From an uncultured Lysobacterales bacterium (GTDB taxonomy: Bacteria; Pseudomonadota; Gammaproteobacteria; Xanthomonadales; Xanthomonadaceae): 9,740 nt of DNA. Where the stretch lies: NCBI GenBank assembly GCA_946886865.1, contig CAMPJI010000086.1:1-9740 (forward strand). Reading direction: 5' to 3'. Positions 1 through 8,380 of this stretch are shown piece by piece (the stretch's first letter is position 1; every line of letters begins with the position of its first letter). The position numbers and the translations under genes were made by a program. The notes beneath the pieces are model-generated. The model had not been told where the DNA came from. It saw nothing but the letters and a program-made list of their open reading frames with translations, and did no database searches.

Positions 1-70
1 CTCCGCCACCGAGCATCTGCATCTCGTCGGCGACGAGTCGCCGACGAGATGCAGATGCTCGGTGGCGGAG
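1..70. repeat. Perfect 34-bp inverted repeat at the window edge, probable fold-back artefact
   Basis: Positions 1-34 are the exact reverse complement of 37-70, separated only by GA at 35-36. The right arm is normal ssb coding sequence (V-A-D-E-M-Q-M-L-G-G-G, frame starting at 37). The left arm is therefore an antisense copy of it, where a real ssb would carry the end of its OB fold (typically T-E-I/V-V before the V-A-D-E). Read in the ssb frame, the left arm gives an arginine- and serine-rich string unlike SSB. There are no mismatches, almost no loop, and the repeat runs to the edge, which is the pattern of a fold-back chimera or a self-complementary assembly join. A true inverted duplication of ssb extending beyond the window cannot be excluded. 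Confidence 0.9.
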
Positions 71-237
71 CTGAAGGTGGCGGCGGCGGTGGTGGCAGCT
101 ACCGTGGTGGTGGCGATCGCAGCGAGCGTCCTTCGCGTCCGCCGCAGCGCCAGGAGTCGGCGCCGCGCCGTGAAGCGCCGCCGGCCAAGTCCAACGACTT
201 CGCCGACGACTTCGCGGACGACGATATTCCGTTCTGA
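37..237 (+). CDS. ssb: Single-stranded DNA-binding protein SSB, C-terminal part (5' end missing)
   Basis: SSB coats single-stranded DNA during replication, repair and recombination, and recruits partner enzymes through its acidic C-terminal tip. Only the last 66 residues are present. They begin with the E-M-Q-M-L-G-G motif that ends the OB fold in proteobacterial SSBs. A glycine-rich linker follows, then a Pro/Arg/Gln-rich stretch, and finally the canonical tip D-D-D-I-P-F just before the TGA at 235-237. The N-terminal OB fold is absent because the window starts, or folds back, inside the gene. A 12-nt near-perfect tandem repeat (196-207 and 208-219) gives a doubled D-F-A-D unit just before the tip. 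The frame stays open leftwards to position 1, but 1-36 is not SSB-like and is treated as palindrome. The gap to rfbB is 73 bp with no convincing terminator hairpin. Confidence 0.93.
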   Translation, partial: VADEMQMLGGGAEGGGGGGGSYRGGGDRSERPSRPPQRQESAPRREAPPAKSNDFADDFADDDIPF

Positions 238-299
238 TCCGAAAACGCGAAAGGCCGTGCGCAAGGCGTGGTCTTGAGCTCGAACCCGCCACTGGAACC

Positions 300-303
300 G
301 GAG
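300..303 (+). promoter_or_regulatory. Shine-Dalgarno GGAG fixing the GTG start of rfbB
   Basis: GGAG lies 7 nt before the GTG at 311. The downstream frame opens at once with a Rossmann motif at the expected distance from the N-terminus, so this GTG is a good start although it is not ATG. Confidence 0.6.
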
Positions 304-310
304 CAGTCGA

Positions 311-1363
311 GTGCCAACGTGGTTCGTGACCGGCGGCGCCGGGTTCATCGGCGGCAATTTCGTCCTTGATGCCGTCCGGCGCGGCATCAACGTGGTGAAC
401 TTCGATGCCCTGACGTATGCAGGCAACCTCGACACGCTGCAGCCGCTCCAGCGCGACACCCGCCATATCTTCATTCATGGCGATATAGGTAATGCGGTGC
501 TGGTCTCGCGCATCCTGGCCGAGCACCGGCCAGATGCCGTCATCAACTTCGCCGCCGAAAGCCACGTCGATCGCTCGATCGACGGGCCGGCAACGTTCGT
601 GCAGACCAATGTGGTGGGTACGCTGTCGCTTCTGGAGCAGGTGCGCGACTACTGGCGCGCGCTGGACGGCGATGCGGCATCGGACTTTCGGTTCCTGCAC
701 GTATCAACCGATGAGGTCTACGGCAGCCTGGGTGATACCGGCACGTTCACCGAAGCGACGCCGTTTGCGCCCAATTCACCTTACTCGGCCTCCAAGGCCG
801 CGTCCGACCATCTGGTCCGCGCGTTCCACCACACCTACGGTTTGCCGGTCCTCACGACCCATTGCTCCAACAACTATGGGCCGTACCAGTTCCCGGAGAA
901 GTTGATCCCGCTGGTGATTGCCAAGGCGTTGGCGGGCGAGCCATTGCCCGTTTACGGCGACGGCAGGAATGTCCGCGACTGGCTGTTCGTCGAAGACCAC
1001 TGTGCCGCTATCCGGCGCGTGCTCGAGTCCGGCGAGGTGGGCGAGACCTATAACGTCGGTGGCGACGCCGAACGAAAGAACATCGAGGTCGTCCGTACGC
1101 TGTGCGCCCTGCTGGACGAACGCCGGCCTCTGGCGAACGGGCACAGGCGCGAGTCGCTTATCACCTTCGTCAAGGACCGTCCCGGTCACGACCGTCGGTA
1201 TGCGATTGATGCGTCCAAGCTGAAGCGCTCGCTGGGCTGGGCGCCCGCGGTCACGTTCGAAGAAGGCATGGCGCGCACGGTCGACTGGTACCTCGGCAAC
1301 CAGACGTGGGTAAACCGGGTGCTGGACGGCAGTTACCGGCTCGAGCGCATCGGCCAGGCCTGA
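311..1363 (+). CDS. rfbB: dTDP-glucose 4,6-dehydratase RfbB/RmlB
   Basis: Second enzyme of dTDP-L-rhamnose synthesis. It is a cytoplasmic, NAD+-dependent extended-SDR enzyme that converts dTDP-glucose to dTDP-4-keto-6-deoxyglucose. The 350-residue length is normal for the family. Visible motifs are the nucleotide-binding T-G-G-A-G-F-I-G at residues 7-14, [11 protein letters not shown] around 79-89, the catalytic T-D-E triplet at 133-135 within S-T-D-E-V-Y-G, and the Y-x-x-x-K pair Y158/K162 in Y-S-A-S-K. A conserved [11 protein letters not shown] segment lies near 187-197. The start is GTG at 311 with GGAG 7 nt upstream, and the protein begins directly with W-F-V-T-G-G-A-G. The TGA at 1361-1363 shares bases with the Shine-Dalgarno of rfbA, which implies one transcript. 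RffG-type paralogues act in other sugar pathways, but the rfbACD neighbours make the rhamnose assignment firm. Confidence 0.97.
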   Translation: MPTWFVTGGAGFIGGNFVLDAVRRGINVVNFDALTYAGNLDTLQPLQRDTRHIFIHGDIGNAVLVSRILAEHRPDAVINFAAESHVDRSIDGPATFVQTNVVGTLSLLEQVRDYWRALDGDAASDFRFLHVSTDEVYGSLGDTGTFTEATPFAPNSPYSASKAASDHLVRAFHHTYGLPVLTTHCSNNYGPYQFPEKLIPLVIAKALAGEPLPVYGDGRNVRDWLFVEDHCAAIRRVLESGEVGETYNVGGDAERKNIEVVRTLCALLDERRPLANGHRRESLITFVKDRPGHDRRYAIDASKLKRSLGWAPAVTFEEGMARTVDWYLGNQTWVNRVLDGSYRLERIGQA

Positions 1364-1367
1364 GGAG
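1363..1367 (+). promoter_or_regulatory. Shine-Dalgarno AGGAG of rfbA overlapping the rfbB stop
   Basis: AGGAG starts on the last base of the rfbB TGA and sits 9 nt before the ATG at 1377. A ribosome terminating on rfbB covers this site, which favours coupled translation of rfbA. Confidence 0.65.
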
Positions 1368-1376
1368 ACAGTCCAC

Positions 1377-2261
1377 ATGGGTCGCAAGGGCATCATCCTG
1401 GCCGGAGGTACCGGCACACGGCTTTATCCCGTCACCCAAGCCATCAGCAAACAGCTGCTGCCGGTGTACGACAAGCCGATGATCTACTACCCGCTCAGCG
1501 TGCTGATGATGGCGGGCATCCGCGAGGTCCTGATCATCAACACCCCTCACGAGCAGGCGCTCTTCCAGGGGCTGCTGGGCAACGGCTCGCAGTGGGGCAT
1601 GCGCATCGAGTACGCCGTGCAGCCCAGTCCCGACGGCCTGGCGCAGGCTTATCTGATCGGGCGCGAGTTCGTGGCCGGCGAGCCCAGTTGCCTGGTGCTG
1701 GGCGACAACATTTTCCACGGCCCCGGGCTGACGGCGATGCTCAAGCGCGCCGATGCCCGCGATACCGGTGCGACGGTATTCGGCTATTGGGTGAGTGACC
1801 CCGAGCGTTATGGCGTCGCCGATTTCGATCGGGACGGCAAGGTCATCGACCTGGAGGAAAAGCCCGCCAAGCCCAAGTCCAACTACGCCGTCACGGGCCT
1901 GTACTTCTACGACGGCCGTGCCAGTGACTTCGCTTCCAGGTTGAAGCCGTCGCGGCGGGGTGAGTTGGAGATCACCGACCTGAACCGGATGTACCTCGAA
2001 GAGGGGTCACTGCATCTTGAGCAGCTCGGGCGTGGCTATGCGTGGCTCGATACCGGGACGCACCAATCCCTGCTGGAAGCCAGCAACTACATCGAGACGA
2101 TCGAGGCGCGACAGGGCCTTCGTGTCTGCTGTCCTGAAGAGATCGCCTGGAATAACGGCTGGATCAGCGATCAGGACCTGGAAGCCCTGGCGCAACCGCT
2201 GAAGAAGAACGGCTACGGCCAGTACCTGCTGGGTCTGGCAGAGCGGGGCTTCGTGCCATGA
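1377..2261 (+). CDS. rfbA: Glucose-1-phosphate thymidylyltransferase RfbA/RmlA
   Basis: First step of the pathway: glucose-1-phosphate plus dTTP gives dTDP-glucose and pyrophosphate. The enzyme is cytoplasmic, usually tetrameric and feedback-inhibited by dTDP-rhamnose in studied homologues. At 294 residues it is full length. The nucleotidyltransferase signature L-A-G-G-T-G-T-R-L lies at 8-16, the likely catalytic lysine K25 is in I-S-K-Q-L-L-P, and the sugar-binding segment [10 protein letters not shown] follows at 31-40. Metal-binding aspartates fit D110 (L-G-D-N-I-F) and D225 (W-L-D-T-G-T). The E-E-K-P motif is at 160-163 and E-I-T-D-L-N at 198-203. The ATG start is supported by AGGAG 9 nt upstream. 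The stop overlaps the rfbC start as ATGA (2258-2261). Confidence 0.97.
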   Translation: MGRKGIILAGGTGTRLYPVTQAISKQLLPVYDKPMIYYPLSVLMMAGIREVLIINTPHEQALFQGLLGNGSQWGMRIEYAVQPSPDGLAQAYLIGREFVAGEPSCLVLGDNIFHGPGLTAMLKRADARDTGATVFGYWVSDPERYGVADFDRDGKVIDLEEKPAKPKSNYAVTGLYFYDGRASDFASRLKPSRRGELEITDLNRMYLEEGSLHLEQLGRGYAWLDTGTHQSLLEASNYIETIEARQGLRVCCPEEIAWNNGWISDQDLEALAQPLKKNGYGQYLLGLAERGFVP

Positions 2262-2815
2262 AGGTGATGGAAACCCGTCTGCCCGGGTGCGTGGTCATCG
2301 AGCCGCGTGTGTTCGGCGACGACCGTGGGTCGTTCTTCGAGTCTTTCAACCTCGACCGGTTCGCCGAACACGGACTGTCCCCACGGTTCGTGCAGGGCAA
2401 CGTCTCCTCGTCGCAGCGCGGTGTCCTGCGTGGCCTGCACTACCAGTGGCCCAACCCCCAGGGCAAGTACGTGTCCGTCGTGGAGGGTGAAGTCTGGGAC
2501 GTGGCGGTGGACATCCGGCGCGGATCGCCGACGTACGGCCAGTGGGCGGCCGTGGTGTTGAGCGCGGAAAACCGGCGGCATTTCTGGATACCCGAAGGGT
2601 TCGCGCATGGCTTCGTGGCGCTGAGTGAACGCGCCGTATTCACCTATCTCTGCACTGCGACGTACGACGCATCCGCGGACGCGAACATCCGCTGGGACGA
2701 CCCGCAGCTGGCCATCGATTGGCCTGTCAGCGAACCCTTGCTGTCGCCGAAGGATTCGGCCGCGCCGCTGCTGGCGTCCATCGAACCCGAGCGGTTGCCG
2801 GTCTACCAGCCGTGA
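2258..2815 (+). CDS. rfbC: dTDP-4-dehydrorhamnose 3,5-epimerase RfbC/RmlC
   Basis: Third enzyme of the pathway. It epimerises C3 and C5 of dTDP-4-keto-6-deoxyglucose in a cytoplasmic cupin-fold dimer. The 185-residue length is typical. The family signature L-R-G-L-H-Y-Q contains the presumed catalytic base H61, with K70 in [17 protein letters not shown] follows at 76-87 and the cupin motif P-E-G-F-A-H-G-F at 112-119 (H117). Y130 and Y136 are candidates for the acid. D166 in L-S-P-K-D matches by position the aspartate that pairs with the catalytic histidine in characterised RmlC; this is inferred from spacing. ATG at 2258 overlaps the rfbA TGA by 4 nt. An in-frame ATG at 2267 is a weaker alternative. 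The stop overlaps the rfbD start as GTGA. Confidence 0.96.
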   Translation: MKVMETRLPGCVVIEPRVFGDDRGSFFESFNLDRFAEHGLSPRFVQGNVSSSQRGVLRGLHYQWPNPQGKYVSVVEGEVWDVAVDIRRGSPTYGQWAAVVLSAENRRHFWIPEGFAHGFVALSERAVFTYLCTATYDASADANIRWDDPQLAIDWPVSEPLLSPKDSAAPLLASIEPERLPVYQP

Positions 2816-3720
2816 GGATCCTGCTGCTCGGTGCGAATGGGCAGGTTGGCACCGAACTCCGGCGCAGCCTGCTTGACCTGGGCGAGGTCATCGCCGCCAC
2901 CCGGTCCGGCCAGCTGGAAGCGGGTGCCGCCTGCGAGGCCGTCGACCTGTCAGATGTCGCGTCGATCCCGGGCGCCGTCAATCGCATCGGGCCCGACCTG
3001 GTGGTCAATGCGGCGGCCTACACGGCGGTGGATCGTGCAGAGTCCGAGCAGGAACTGGCCTACCGCATAAATGCAGAGGCACCGGGCGCGCTCGCAGATG
3101 CCTGCCGCAGTCTCGGGATTTCGCTGATCCACTACTCGACCGACTACGTGTTCGATGGGCAGGGCAGCCGCCCCTATCGCGAAGACGACCCGACCGACCC
3201 GCAGAACGTCTATGGGGCCAGCAAGCTGGCCGGAGAGCAGGCGATCAGAGCCAGCGGCGCCGAGCACCTCATCCTGCGCACGGCATGGGTCTACGGTCTG
3301 CACGGCCACAACTTCCTGCGCACGATGCTGCGACTGAGTGCGCAACGCAATGTGCTGGACGTGGTCGATGACCAGTGGGGCTGTCCAACGCCTTCCTGGC
3401 TCATCGCTGAAGTGACGGCCAGCATTCTCCAGCTCGGCACATTCAGGACGAGACTTGTCCATCTTGTCGCATCAGGTGAAACGACCTGGCATGGCTTTTC
3501 AAAGGCGATTTTCGATGATGTAGGCACGATGGGACTTCTCGGGCCTACTCCTTGCATACGCCCGGTGTCTTCTTCGCACTATCCAGCGCGTCTTCGACGT
3601 CCGGACTACTCGGTGCTCGACACAGCACATATTCGGGCCACGTATGGGATTGAGCTACCTCACTGGCGCCAAGCGCTGTCGAGCACGCTTGACGGCATGG
3701 CCTCGCACGCATCGTCCTAG
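2812..3720 (+). CDS. rfbD: dTDP-4-dehydrorhamnose reductase RfbD/RmlD
   Basis: Last enzyme of the pathway. It reduces dTDP-4-keto-L-rhamnose to dTDP-L-rhamnose with NAD(P)H in the cytoplasm. The open frame extends upstream to 2719, but that would overlap rfbC by 97 nt and add 31 residues before the Rossmann motif. GTG at 2812 gives [13 protein letters not shown] with the G-x-x-G-Q-V-G at 7-13, a normal length of 302 residues and a 4-nt GTGA overlap with rfbC. S-T-D-Y-V-F-D-G lies at 109-116, the catalytic Y-x-x-x-K pair is Y134/K138 (Y-G-A-S-K), and the substrate-binding tail motif R-P-D-Y-S-V-L-D is at 263-270. The 3' third (about 3421-3660) is clearly AT-richer than the rest of the operon. 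The following 75 bp hold the promoter of the next gene. Confidence 0.96.
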   Translation: MRILLLGANGQVGTELRRSLLDLGEVIAATRSGQLEAGAACEAVDLSDVASIPGAVNRIGPDLVVNAAAYTAVDRAESEQELAYRINAEAPGALADACRSLGISLIHYSTDYVFDGQGSRPYREDDPTDPQNVYGASKLAGEQAIRASGAEHLILRTAWVYGLHGHNFLRTMLRLSAQRNVLDVVDDQWGCPTPSWLIAEVTASILQLGTFRTRLVHLVASGETTWHGFSKAIFDDVGTMGLLGPTPCIRPVSSSHYPARLRRPDYSVLDTAHIRATYGIELPHWRQALSSTLDGMASHASS

Positions 3721-3738
3721 ACCACCCGATCCCACGCT

Positions 3739-3767
3739 TTGCCGCCCGGCACGCGGCCGCCTACCAT
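3739..3767 (+). promoter_or_regulatory. Candidate sigma-70 promoter for the S9 peptidase gene
   Basis: TTGCCG at 3739-3744 (4 of 6 matches to TTGACA) and TACCAT at 3762-3767 (4 of 6 to TATAAT) are separated by exactly 17 bp. Transcription would begin near 3774, about 22 nt before the ATG at 3796. The layout and the weak GC-compatible hexamers suit a Xanthomonadaceae housekeeping promoter. In a GC-rich genome such matches also arise by chance. Confidence 0.45.
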
Positions 3768-3783
3768 CGGGGTTTGTCCCGAT
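3766..3783 (+). other. Small hairpin just upstream of the peptidase ribosome-binding site
   Basis: ATCGGG (3766-3771) pairs perfectly with CCCGAT (3778-3783) around a 6-nt loop, GTTTGT. It overlaps the predicted -10 and start site and ends 3 nt before the GGAG at 3787-3790. It could be an operator-like dyad or a leader hairpin. It has no T-tract, so it is not a good terminator for rfbD. A 6-bp arm may be chance. Confidence 0.25.
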
Positions 3784-3786
3784 CCC

Positions 3787-3790
3787 GGAG
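3787..3790 (+). promoter_or_regulatory. Shine-Dalgarno GGAG deciding the peptidase start
   Basis: GGAG lies 5 nt before ATG 3796. This favours that ATG, which opens a signal peptide, over an in-frame TTG at 3739 that falls inside the putative promoter. Confidence 0.6.
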
Positions 3791-3795
3791 CGTCG

Positions 3796-5871
<2,076 letters not shown>

Positions 5872-5877
5872 TGCACC

Positions 5878-5907
5878 CGGCGACGGCGGCTTCGGCCGCC
5901 GTCGCCG
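5878..5907 (+). terminator. 13-bp GC hairpin with UUCG tetraloop after the peptidase gene
   Basis: CGGCGACGGCGGC (5878-5890) is the exact reverse complement of 5895-5907, with loop TTCG at 5891-5894 closed by C-G, the extra-stable cUUCGg tetraloop. It begins 7 nt after the peptidase stop. Only a weak pyrimidine-containing tail follows (TATCCGTGTCGTCC), without a clean T-run, so it may act as a terminator with reduced efficiency or as a 3'-end stabilising hairpin. Confidence 0.75.
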
Positions 5908-5964
5908 TATCCGTGTCGTCCGATTTCAATCCACCTTGTTGCGTACCGCGCCCCCGGAGCCTGC

Positions 5965-7215
5965 ATGCCGCCTTCCACGCCTGCCCTGATCACCAATGAC
6001 GCCGTCGTGCTCGGCCTGCTGGCCGTCGTGCTCGGGTTCGTGTTCTGGAGTGCTTCGCGCGAGGACGGTTTCTGGAAGAAGTTCTACGGCGTCGTGCCGG
6101 CGCTGCTGCTCTGTTACCTGATCCCGTCGGTGTTCAACAGCATCGGGCTGATCGACGGTGCCGCATCCGGGCTGTACCCGATGGCGCGCGACTACCTGCT
6201 GCCCAGCGCACTGGTGCTGCTGTGCGTGGCGCTGGATTTCGGCGCCATCGTGCGGCTGGGGCCCAAGGCGGTGGTGATGTTCCTGGCCGGTACCGCGGGC
6301 GTGATGCTCGGCGCGGTGACGGCCTTCATCGCGATGGGCTTCATCCATCCCGAAGCGGTCGCCGGCGACACCTGGCGCGGCATGACCACGGTGGCCGGCA
6401 GCTGGATCGGCGGCGGCGCCAACCAGGCGGCGATGAAGGAAGTGTTTGGCGTCGAGGCCACGATGTTCGGGCAGTTCGTCGCCGTCGACGTGCTCCTCGC
6501 CAGCCTGTGGCTGGCGGTGCTCCTGTTCCTGGCGGCACGGGCGCCGGCATTCGACCGCTGGACCGGCGCGGACGTGAGCGCCATCGACGACCTCAAGCAC
6601 CGCATCGAGGCGTACCAGGCGCAGCATGCGCGAACGCCATCGATGACCGACCTGATGCTGATCCTGGCCGTCGGACTGGGGGCGACCGGGCTGGCGCACC
6701 TGCTGACCGACCCGCTGGTGGCCTGGATCGCCGGCCTGCCGGCGGAGTGGAACCTGGACAACTACAGCCTGACGGCGCGGTTCTTCTGGATCACCGTACT
6801 GGCCACCACCATCGGCCTGCTGCTCAGCTTCACCCGCGCCCGCACGCTGGAGGGTGCCGGCGCGTCGAAGGTCGGCTCGGTGATGCTGTACGTGCTGGTG
6901 GCGACCATCGGCATGCAGATGGACCTGGGCGCGTTGCTCGACCGGCCGTGGCTGTTCCTGCTGGGCCTGATCTGGATCACCGTCCATGGGGTGGTGATGC
7001 TGGTCGTGGCCAAACTGATCCGGGCGCCGCTGTTTTTCCTGGCCGTGGGCTCGCAGGCGAACATCGGTGGCGCCGCGTCCGCACCGGTGGTGGCCAGCGC
7101 TTTCCATCCCGCGTTGGCGCCGGTCGGCGTGTTGCTGTCGGTCCTGGGCTACGCACTGGGCACGTACTGCGCGTATGCGACCGGCCTGCTCCTGCAGGCG
7201 ATGGCGGTGGGTTGA
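5965..7215 (+). CDS. DUF819 family polytopic membrane protein (YjcL-like)
   Basis: An inner-membrane protein of 416 residues with about ten hydrophobic segments, among them roughly 13-30, 42-58, 78-92, 102-125, 170-192, 227-247, 273-290, 304-318, 328-352 and 382-412. It matches the DUF819 family as I remember it, whose transport substrate is not established. Two glycine-rich motifs typical of the family sit in opposite halves: G-S-W-I-G-G-G-A-N-Q at 145-154 and G-S-Q-A-N-I-G-G-A-A at 362-371. They resemble paired re-entrant loops of secondary transporters with inverted-repeat topology; this is inference. A charged loop (about 193-226) divides the halves. ATG 5965 has GGAG 5 nt upstream. It is downstream of the UUCG hairpin and so may have its own promoter, though none is clear in 5908-5955. 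It converges on the corA-like gene. Confidence 0.88.
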   Translation: MPPSTPALITNDAVVLGLLAVVLGFVFWSASREDGFWKKFYGVVPALLLCYLIPSVFNSIGLIDGAASGLYPMARDYLLPSALVLLCVALDFGAIVRLGPKAVVMFLAGTAGVMLGAVTAFIAMGFIHPEAVAGDTWRGMTTVAGSWIGGGANQAAMKEVFGVEATMFGQFVAVDVLLASLWLAVLLFLAARAPAFDRWTGADVSAIDDLKHRIEAYQAQHARTPSMTDLMLILAVGLGATGLAHLLTDPLVAWIAGLPAEWNLDNYSLTARFFWITVLATTIGLLLSFTRARTLEGAGASKVGSVMLYVLVATIGMQMDLGALLDRPWLFLLGLIWITVHGVVMLVVAKLIRAPLFFLAVGSQANIGGAASAPVVASAFHPALAPVGVLLSVLGYALGTYCAYATGLLLQAMAVG

Positions 7216-7230
7216 CCGGTCGTTCGAACC

Positions 7231-7318
7231 GTAGCCCGGGTAAGCGAAGCGCACCCGGGGCTGCCATGCATCACATCGCGGCAATCCCGGGTGCGGCCTT
7301 TGGCCTTGCCCGGGCTAC
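7231..7318. repeat. REP-like imperfect palindrome between convergent genes, possible bidirectional terminator
   Basis: The left arm 7231-7259 starts GTAGCCCGGG and ends GCACCCGGG. Read on the minus strand, the right arm 7318-7286 also starts GTAGCCCGGG and ends GCACCCGGG. The outer 10 and inner 9 bases match exactly, while the middles differ (29 versus 33 nt). About 26 nt lie between the arms. Elements beginning GTAGCCCGGG are, from memory, widespread intergenic repeats in Xanthomonadaceae and related proteobacteria, of REP/BIME type. The element fills the 99-bp gap between the DUF819 stop (7215) and the corA-like stop. The TAG stop of the latter (7317-7315) is the TAG within the right-arm GTAG. 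Confidence 0.75.
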
Positions 7319-8340
7319 AGCCACTTGGCGCGCTTGAACATCCGGTAGAGCACCACGCACACGGCCGCGACGCCGGCCATCAGGATGGGGTAGCTCCAGC
7401 GGCCGGCCAGTTCCGGCATGTGCACGAAGTTCATGCCGTACCAGCTGGTGACCAGCGTGGGGGCGGCCAGCAGCGCCGCCCACGCGCCCAGGCGCTTGAC
7501 CGTTTCGCCCTGGCGGACGGTCACGAGCGACAGGTTGACGCTGACGGCCGCGGTCAGCATTTCCCGGAGCGTGTCGACCGCTTCGTTGATGCGTGCCGTG
7601 TGATCCAGCACGTCCCGGAAGTAGAGCTGGGTTTCCTCGTCCACCAGGCCGCCGCGCGAGCGCGACAGTTGCCCGACGATGTCCTGCAGCGGTGCGGCGG
7701 CCATGCGCAACCGGGTGAGCTCCCGCTTGAGGTCGTAGAGCGTGCGGACCGTGCGCTGGCGGAAATCGTCGGCGAAGATGTCCTTCTCCAGGGCATTGAG
7801 CGCCGCACTGAAGGCATCGACGATCGGGAAGAAGTCGTCGACCACCAGGTCGAGCACCGCATAGAGCGCCGCACCGGGGCCACGCCGCAGCAGTTCGGGT
7901 TCACGCTCCATGCGCGCACGCGCCGGCGCGTAGCTGGACGAGGCGCCGTGCCGCACCGTCACCAGATAGCGGGGCCCGACGAACACGTGCGTCTCGCCGA
8001 ACCGGATGTGGTCGTCGACCGAGCGTGCCGTGTGCACGGCAATGAACAGCGAGTTGCCGTAGCTCTCGATCTTGGGGCGCTGGTGGGCCTTGTGCGCGTC
8101 CTCCACGGCCAGGTCGTGCAGGCCGAATTCCTCCTGCAGCTGGTCCAGCACCGACTCGGCCGGCTCGTACAGGCCGACCCAGACGAAGCTGCCGTCGTCC
8201 ACCGCCAGCACATCGCTGATCTCTTCCAGCGGCACGTCCCGCCGGCTGCCATCGCGGGCGTAGGCTACGCAGTTGACGACACAGGCGGGCGAGGGCGAAG
8301 GCGAGGGCGGGGTTGCGGGCGAAGGGGGCGTGGATGTCAT
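7315..8340 (-). CDS. CorA family divalent cation (Mg2+/Co2+) transporter
   Basis: Inner-membrane pentameric channel-type transporter that takes up magnesium or other divalent ions in the CorA family. From ATG 8340 it has 341 residues, a usual length. A short Ser/Pro-rich tail (1-19) precedes the large cytoplasmic alpha/beta and helical funnel domain. That domain carries H-D-L-A-V-E-D-A-H at 75-83, K-R-E-L-T-R-L-R in the long helix (205-212) and V-D-E-E-T-Q-L-Y-F-R-D at 233-243. The first membrane helix is about 284-300, followed by the diagnostic Y-G-M-N-F at 301-305 and M-P-E-L at 308-311. The second helix is about 316-333, and the protein ends in the basic K-R-A-K-W-L. The frame stays open to 8592, but that overlaps the DUF4105 gene. 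ATG 8340 has GGCAGG ending 9 nt upstream; ATG 8349, 3 codons earlier, has that motif directly abutting it, which is too close. The 40-nt gap to the upstream gene suggests co-transcription. Confidence 0.93.
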   Translation of the reverse strand: MTSTPPSPATPPSPSPSPACVVNCVAYARDGSRRDVPLEEISDVLAVDDGSFVWVGLYEPAESVLDQLQEEFGLHDLAVEDAHKAHQRPKIESYGNSLFIAVHTARSVDDHIRFGETHVFVGPRYLVTVRHGASSSYAPARARMEREPELLRRGPGAALYAVLDLVVDDFFPIVDAFSAALNALEKDIFADDFRQRTVRTLYDLKRELTRLRMAAAPLQDIVGQLSRSRGGLVDEETQLYFRDVLDHTARINEAVDTLREMLTAAVSVNLSLVTVRQGETVKRLGAWAALLAAPTLVTSWYGMNFVHMPELAGRWSYPILMAGVAAVCVVLYRMFKRAKWL

Positions 8341-8380
8341 CGCGCGCATCCTGCCACGCGGGGGCGATGGCGGCGCATGG

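Noticed and set aside
238..310. Promoter, terminator or JUMPstart/ops element between ssb and rfbB
   Set aside because: No good -10 partner follows TTGAGC at 274, no strong hairpin was found, and GGCGGTAG-type ops sequence is absent. How rfbB is transcribed is unresolved.
311..3720. Rhamnose operon as part of a new natural-product or O-antigen cluster
   Set aside because: Only the four universal dTDP-rhamnose genes are present, with no glycosyltransferase, Wzx/Wzy or biosynthetic core beside them in this window.
3739..3795. TTG start at 3739 for the peptidase
   Set aside because: It adds 19 residues before the signal peptide, falls within the predicted -35 box and has no ribosome-binding site. 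ATG 3796 has GGAG at 5 nt.
5926..7284. 452-codon open frame on the minus strand opposite the DUF819 gene
   Set aside because: Composition is dominated by H, Q, R, G and D with no membrane or domain motif, as expected for the antisense of a GC-rich gene. The plus strand carries a clear membrane protein with a Shine-Dalgarno.
6222..7337. 371-codon plus-strand frame within the DUF819 gene
   Set aside because: It is an arginine/glycine-rich out-of-frame translation that overlaps the intergenic repeat. No family motif was seen.
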